Assembly (NCBI GenBank): GCA_036346395.1
Contig: CM070606.1
Location: forward strand, 14,494,915 to 14,558,914
DNA: 64,000 nucleotides
DNA from: Hsuehochloa calcarea
Lineage: Eukaryota; Streptophyta; Magnoliopsida; Poales; Poaceae
Direction of reading: 5' to 3'
Position numbers and translations under genes: made by a program. The notes beneath the pieces were generated by a model. It did no database searches, was not told the origin of the DNA, and saw only the letters and a program-made list of their open reading frames with translations. Of the stretch, positions 58,297-64,000 are shown piece by piece. The first letter of the stretch is position 1; each line of letters starts with the position of its first letter.

Positions 58297-60902
58297 GAAG
58301 CCAGGAACCAGGAGGGAGCACTAGCAGAAGGGCACCAGAGGGGAGCACCAAAGACGGCCAAAGATCGCTACCCTCTACTTCCCAAACCCAAGTCCCAGTA
58401 AGAGGTAACCCCAGTACCCATCATCATGCACATCACTTGCACATCATCAATCACCAGACCTCGGTATGCATTGCACTCATCCAAATCATTCTCACAAATC
58501 ACCAGATCTTAATAGAATCAATCCCAGATCTCAGTAGCATCAAATAGCTCTCAGTTCATCTTCATCACAGAGCAATAGGGGTAGGAGTAGAGAGGGAGAT
58601 CAGCCGAGGTTTTACCTCAGTGGCAACCGAACCCAATATCCATCATCCACCACCTCAGTTGGACCTCCATGAGCATGCATACGCAAATAATCAAAGAACA
58701 TTAATACTGAAATCAACTGATTTTGCTAAAAATCAACATAGCTGAAATCAATTAGATCGGGAAATCGAGTCCGATGGCAGCCGAGAGCCGCCCACCGCAA
58801 AGACCTGAGTAGAGGCGAAGTCGGGCGGCGGCGCCAAGCACCAAGCCAGCCGAGGGGAGAAGTAGCGCAAAGGAGCCAGAGGCGGCGCATGGCCTCCGGC
58901 CGCGCCGGAGGAGGAGGAGGCGTAGGAGAAGGTGTAGGGTCGCCGAGGGAGAGAGCAACCGGAGCCGGGAGTGAGGGGGCCTGGGGTTAGCAGCGGCGCT
59001 GTGAGAGAGAGAACCGAGAGAGCCGGGTGAGGAAGACCGAGAGATAGAAGAGAGAGCGTCGGCCAAGAGAGAAACCGAGAGATAGAAAGGCAAAGGGATA
59101 AGAAGAGAAAGAGGCTTCGGCCGAGAGGGAATTAGAGAAAGAGAGAGAAGAGTAAGGTTAAGGTTAAGATTAGGCATTAGAGATTAAGCAGTGAATAAAA
59201 ATTGGAATTAAAGAATAGTGTAAATAAATTTTAGTGTTTTGTAATGGCTATAGTTTTAGCTGTTTAAATTGATGTTAATTAGTAAAGACTATTAATGCCA
59301 TATAAGTATTGCAATCGATCTAAGTTTAAGTCGCCCGCAATTAAATATCAGTAAATCGACTCTTAGAAAATAAAATCAAGCGTAGTGTATATAGATTAAT
59401 CTGAGCCTTTAGGGATGAATTGACCGCCGTTAGTATTCACCTGATTAAATACAACGACCTGATGTGTTATAAATCATTCGAAATAGATTAATTAAATCAA
59501 GCCCTGCGACTGTAGATAATAGATGTGCACACAATCACCATCAAAGTCACAAAGAAGAGAGTATATTAGATGGTTGATTTTGTTGTAGGATCATTGTGGT
59601 TGTATACCTAGAATGCTTGGAGAGAGTGTTTGTGAGTACTAGTGTCTGTTAAGGAAAACAACATCACCTAAAGCTGTAGGTATAAATCAGTCATTATAAT
59701 TCCACGTAAATTAAATTAACTTTGACCACCCATAAGAAATTGAATTTTTATTAAGCTACAATCTATACCTAAGTGCATCTAGAATCATAACCTCATTAAT
59801 ATGTAATTATCATGCATTTTGAGCATTTTGGATTTTCGATTTTATTGGTATTTATTCGCTATTGTATTTTCTTTTAGATTTCAATTGCATAGCAACGTGA
59901 ACGATTACGCCCGAGAGTGAACAAGTGGACATTCCATAAGGCAAGCTTCCTCTCGCACCATGTTGATCCTAATCTTTTGAAGCGTAGATTTATAAAATAC
60001 GGTGATATCTTGTTGCATGCAATTTTCTAAAACTATTTATGCTCTGTTCCTAGTTATTATGACCGTAACTTATGGCTTACCTTGAATTGATCATACACTC
60101 AACCTAAGGTAGTTTGTGGTGATATAATACTTAATTTCAATTTTGCTTAGCCATGCAGTCCATAGAACGGTAGTGTTTGGCGAGCTTATCTTGTCAAACA
60201 CAGGGAACAACAAATACATTTTTATTTTTGTTGATTCTTTGTTCAGTTTATTTAAATCAAATGAATCTAAATCTTGTTGTTAAACTTAATTCAAATCTGG
60301 ACAAGTGGATGCTAGTGATGGTGCCTAGTGCGAGAATGGGAACCGTGGATGTCTTGTCAGGTTGATTAAGGACTCGAACTCGACGGCCCAATTCAAGCCC
60401 AATGCATTTCCACACGCGAGTGTATGGGCGTTGTTTGGTTAAGTAAAGGGTTAATATTATTGAGTTGGATACAGGAGAGTAAGGACATGTGTATTGATTT
60501 CATATGGCATAGATGCTTAAGTCTTCGGCCGTGTCGTATGCCATGTGGAGCTTATATCGATATCGATGTTCTTAGAAGGGTAAGGGCGTAGATGTGTTAC
60601 ATCGCATGTACGCATACCTTGAGGCCCCGATCATGTGTAATATGTGTGGCTAACACGAGTTTGCATTTAATTGAGTGGTCGGCATTCCTCGTACAACATG
60701 TGAGCCTCGGTTGAATATATGCTATCGATCGTTGTTTAAGCGGGATCGGTTTCACATGGGTCATCCAACTCAATAGTGTTAACTTGTTGAAAATACCGAA
60801 TTTTAGTTTACAGTACGGCATACCAAAGGAAGTGTGCTATTGTTCTAGATGGCTTACGGGCTAACTAAATCGTGGGTAAAGATGTACACCCGCAGGTTAA
60901 AA

Positions 60903-61282
60903 CTATTCGAATAGCCGTGTCCACTGCTGGACAACGCTTGGATTGATGTCACTGTATAGAATTTGCTCTAATTTGGGTTTTGGGAATTATTAATTTCGGC
61001 ATGAGGAGTGTCATGCTCGGTTTGGTAATGATCGTGACCATTATTGATAATTGTTTTTGCTTATGTTCGATTACTTACTATTTTTAGTCCAAATTGAATT
61101 ATTAAAACTGCTTTGTCAAAATTTAGCAATTGTAGGTTAATATGTATCGCTTATGCAAATTGAACCAATTAAGCCTTCTATTGATAACCTTATGCATATA
61201 AAATTCTATTCCTTTGTATAGGTTCTATCAAACACTTTCTTTTATTAGTTTGTGTAAGTCTTGCTGAGTACCTTCCGTACTC
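60903..61282 (+). other. Conserved motif and hairpin, solo LTR
   Basis: Palindrome at 60903-60914 and hairpin at 61266-61282 (363 bases apart). Both are unchanged although the surrounding LTR has diverged. Confidence 0.78.
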
Positions 61283-61710
61283 AGTGGAATTATCCACTTG
61301 TTGCAGGTAAAGAACGCCCTAGAAATATTCCAAGTTGAAGCGATTTCGGGGTTACTTCGGCTTTAATCCCACAAGTTGCCCTTGGGTTGTGGCGCCCACC
61401 GAGATTTTATTTTATTATTTCTGTTTCTATTTGAGGTTTACTTAATGTTTCCGCTGTAAACTTTTATTAATGTATTCCCATCGTGTATGCTTGTGATATC
61501 ATGTTGTAAGGATATGTCTATGTTAGCAGCTCATCCTGAGAGCTAACATGAGAGGCATATCCGGGAACCTGAATATTGGAATTGTACCTTGTTAATGATT
61601 ATACTTCTAGTATTTTTTTTAATTGAGACTTGATTGTTCTCGATTAAAAATTTTACTTTTGGTATGATTATTAATTTGGTATAAACCTCCAATATTCCGG
61701 GGTCCTCACA

Positions 61711-64000
61711 ATTTCTTTTGAATGGAGGGTTATAATGAAGTGGGCAATCTCTAGTAGATTTCCGATCGTTCTTTGAAACAATTATTGTTCTTTCTACTAT
61801 TGTGATATTTCTGCTCCAGGTGAGCGTAGTTAAATTGCAAGATTTATCTTTTCACTGAAGTTCTGTTTTACCCCTGTTGGAAAATTCAACCCGTGTGTTC
61901 GCTTGGAGTTTCGGGCATTGGCAGATTTCTTTTGCAAGTTCTTTATCAAGTGCACAATGATCTTGCATATTTCTTTTCGGATGCTTTAGACGGTGGTTCT
62001 CTTCTTTGATTTCGATTTTGACAAATTCTTGTCCGGTGGTAATTGATGAATTTCTCTTAGGTTCATGATTCATGGTAGTTGATGAGATCCAATAGGTCTT
62101 TAATGGTTCTCTCAAAATATTATTGTTTTTCATTGTTGAATTTCTTTTATTTTAAATGATCTTCGACGGTTGGCAATATTGATATTTCCATGTTTGTTCC
62201 TTCTTTCACATTGAAAATAGCGACTCGCTTACTCGCTTGATAGTTTGTATAATGAGAGTTTTATGTTGCATGTTCGTTAACATGAGGAAGCATTGGCCCC
62301 ATGTATTTCTTTTGGATCATTCGCGCCTTGAAGTTTAACGATCTCTTTTACGAGGATTAGTGTTAAAACCCTTTTTGGGGTGCCTTGTGGTGATTAAGTC
62401 GGAGGTGGTAATCAAACAAATTGGTTGGCTACGGGTTCCTATTGGCCCCTAGATGTTTTTTCAAAAAAAAAACAATTTTTGTCTTTCTGATTGTTGAGCT
62501 CTCTTTGCTACTTGTACACGATATTATTGACAAGATCATTCTTTTGGTAAGGGTCCTACCTCACTTGTTGATTAAGGGGGCCTGGTTAACCGTTTGGTAT
62601 TTTGGGGAACGGGAATTATCTTTTACAAAGTTTGTCGAAGAAAGTCTTGACTCTACTCGTTTCTTTTGGAGTAGTTGGAATGTTGGAGTTTAGAACCTCT
62701 CTTTAAAAATAAAAATGTCGAAACCCTTTTCTAATGTTATGGTGGAGATGTGTGAGAGGTTTGTTTCAGCTTTGTGGTTTTTGTACTAAGTTTCCTTTCT
62801 AGAATAAGTTGTTATTACAATTCCATTTGATGCTGAAAAATTTCTATAACACGATTTGCCATGTTCCTTTAGAAGGTTTATTGACATGATCAGTAATGTG
62901 ATGGCAATGTTGATTCCTTTATAAAGCAAGAAAGTTGTCCGCCTTTCGTAATATTTCTAAAATGATGAAATTTCCAGTTTTGTATTCATGCTCTTTTGGG
63001 GAATTCAAGTTCTTTGTGGTCAATATCGTTTGTCGAGTGAAGCGATATGTTGAAAAATTATAATAGTTCTTCCATGATGCGGATGTTTTGATCTTGAGTA
63101 CCCGTTTGTTCCTAACGGTTAAGGTCGGATATTCTATTTTTGTGAGGCCTATGTTTTCAACTGTGGACTTTCCATATGTGTTCTGAGTTCGTTGCCTAAT
63201 TGGTTTTCCCCGAGTTCTCGTGTTCCTTGCAGTGGTAAGTGATTTCTTGATTGGTAAAGATCGTTTCTATTTGCCTCTTCTTTCGAGAAGGAATCAACCC
63301 ATTCATTCCACGTGGGTCTTCCAAATGTTTTCTAAGTGTTGTTATGGGCTTGATGTTAATACACCAGAGTAAATTGATCGCCTTTAGTGGCATCGTTCAA
63401 ATAAGAATATTTCAAGTTTAGCCTTCACGGTACCTTGGAGCTCGTGAATCAATCGTAATCAAATTATTTTGGGTAACTAGAGGAATTGGATTAACCTATT
63501 GTTTCTTAAAGATTTCGTGTGATTTAGTCCGAAAGGCTCTTTGGTTTGAGTTCGCAAAGTGAGGTTGCAATAAAAGAATATTTTTGTTGATCTCTTCGAG
63601 ACGAAGTTAATCCGTTTGTTTCCGTGAAATCCTGTAAAGGGAAATGTTTCGAGTTTTGTGGCTGAGAACATTTGGATCTCGTGTTTCCCAAGTAGATGAA
63701 CTATTTCGAGCAAGTTGGCCTGTTGAAGGATTTTATCGATTCTTAATTAAATCTTGTGGTTATTTGAAGCATCCCTAAATTTGTTGCTCTTTCCGCTCAA
63801 GAGATGGCGAATTTCAAACGTAATATCTTTCTTTCGTGTCGGCTGTTATTTGCTATTCTCTTTTGAGGGATGTGTACCTCCAATTATGAACTCGCCGCGT
63901 TTTCAAGATCACCTTTATCGAATATTTCTTTTGGTTTCCTGCTCGCCGTGATGAGCAACGTCTTTCTGTGTGAATAAACTTATCTTTGTTGGCCTCATCC
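61711..64000. other. Unassigned AT-rich region
   Basis: Frames up to about 90 codons on either strand, none recognised and none with plausible codon use. An A run (ten A) lies near 62464. The sequence is TTT/TTC-rich on the plus strand. It may be decayed internal sequence of the element whose LTR lies at 42295, but I see no direct support. Confidence 0.4.

Larger units (their letters stand above)
45041..61710 (+). mobile_element. Solo LTR (about 4.7 kb) split by a full element of the same family
   Basis: The left part 45041-45888 matches the first 840 bases of the LTRs at 45889 and 52999. The right part 57827-61710 matches the remainder and ends GGGGTCCTCACA. The two parts meet at CAAAT, which is duplicated on both sides of the inserted element. 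No primer site follows 61710 and no purine tract precedes 45041, so it is a solo LTR, or one whose partners are gone. Its own flanks (TTACA and ATTTC) show no clear duplication. It is more diverged than the inserted pair and has a 4x24-bp repeat expansion at 58201. Confidence 0.82.

Noticed and set aside
45036..61715. 5-bp target duplication for the split solo LTR
   Set aside because: Flanks TTACA and ATTTC do not match; at best a shifted ATTTA/ATTTC reading, too weak to claim.
61852..62133. 93-codon minus-strand frame
   Set aside because: No recognised motif, AT-driven composition and no conserved copy; treated as chance.

Overview
This window looks like heterochromatic DNA from a grass (Poaceae), most likely a rice-like genome. 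The evidence is the family mix: a BARE-1/RIRE1-type copia element, a Tekay-type chromodomain gypsy element, a CRM-like gypsy derivative, TRIM elements, and a long-LTR element with no genes. I found no convincing host gene, tRNA, rRNA or CRISPR array. Almost every base belongs to, or is a relic of, LTR retrotransposons inserted into one another. The species is an inference.

Layout. 1-3658: relic of a long gypsy LTR, unassigned sequence, a TRIM, and a flank carrying a 260-bp solo LTR (target duplication GAGTC). 3659-15360: a 3.75-kb gypsy LTR with primer-binding site (PBS) and a stub of internal DNA. That LTR is split by a complete but non-autonomous gypsy element at 3982-11560 (CCTTG duplication, both LTRs 979 bp), which itself carries a 2-kb insertion with a 10-bp duplication. 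15361-17440: a 157-bp direct repeat bracketing a diverged second copy of the TRIM plus flank, which retains the empty site of the solo LTR. 17441-20602: unassigned DNA, another LTR with a TTGGCGCC-type PBS and an orphan reading frame, cut off by an old LTR fragment.

20603-41743: a BARE-1/RIRE1-like copia element on the minus strand. Its 3' LTR holds a TRIM (TCTAT duplication), and its gag is split by a complete Tekay-type gypsy element at 26140-38095 (GTCGG duplication). 41744-45040: a minus-strand LTR fragment, then a 2.27-kb plus-strand LTR with PBS and the start of its internal region. 45041-61710: a solo LTR of about 4.7 kb split by a full element of its own family (45889-57826, CAAAT duplication). 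That element has 4.8-kb LTRs and a 2.26-kb internal region with no open frame of note, the architecture of a large retrotransposon derivative (LARD). 61711-64000: unrecognised AT-rich DNA.

The most interesting signal is a set of cis elements shared by otherwise different long LTRs. They are a palindrome (CTATTCGAATAG) followed about 300-375 bases later by a small hairpin (GAGTAC/GTACTC or GAGTC/GACTC, with paired changes), plus a second hairpin beside the polypurine tract. They occur in both the coding Tekay element and the gene-less element. That fits a cis toolkit by which a gene-less element could use the proteins of a coding one. Many disrupted frames in the window come from single-base losses, often at CTG/CAG or CG sites, so some of the decay may be sequencing error.
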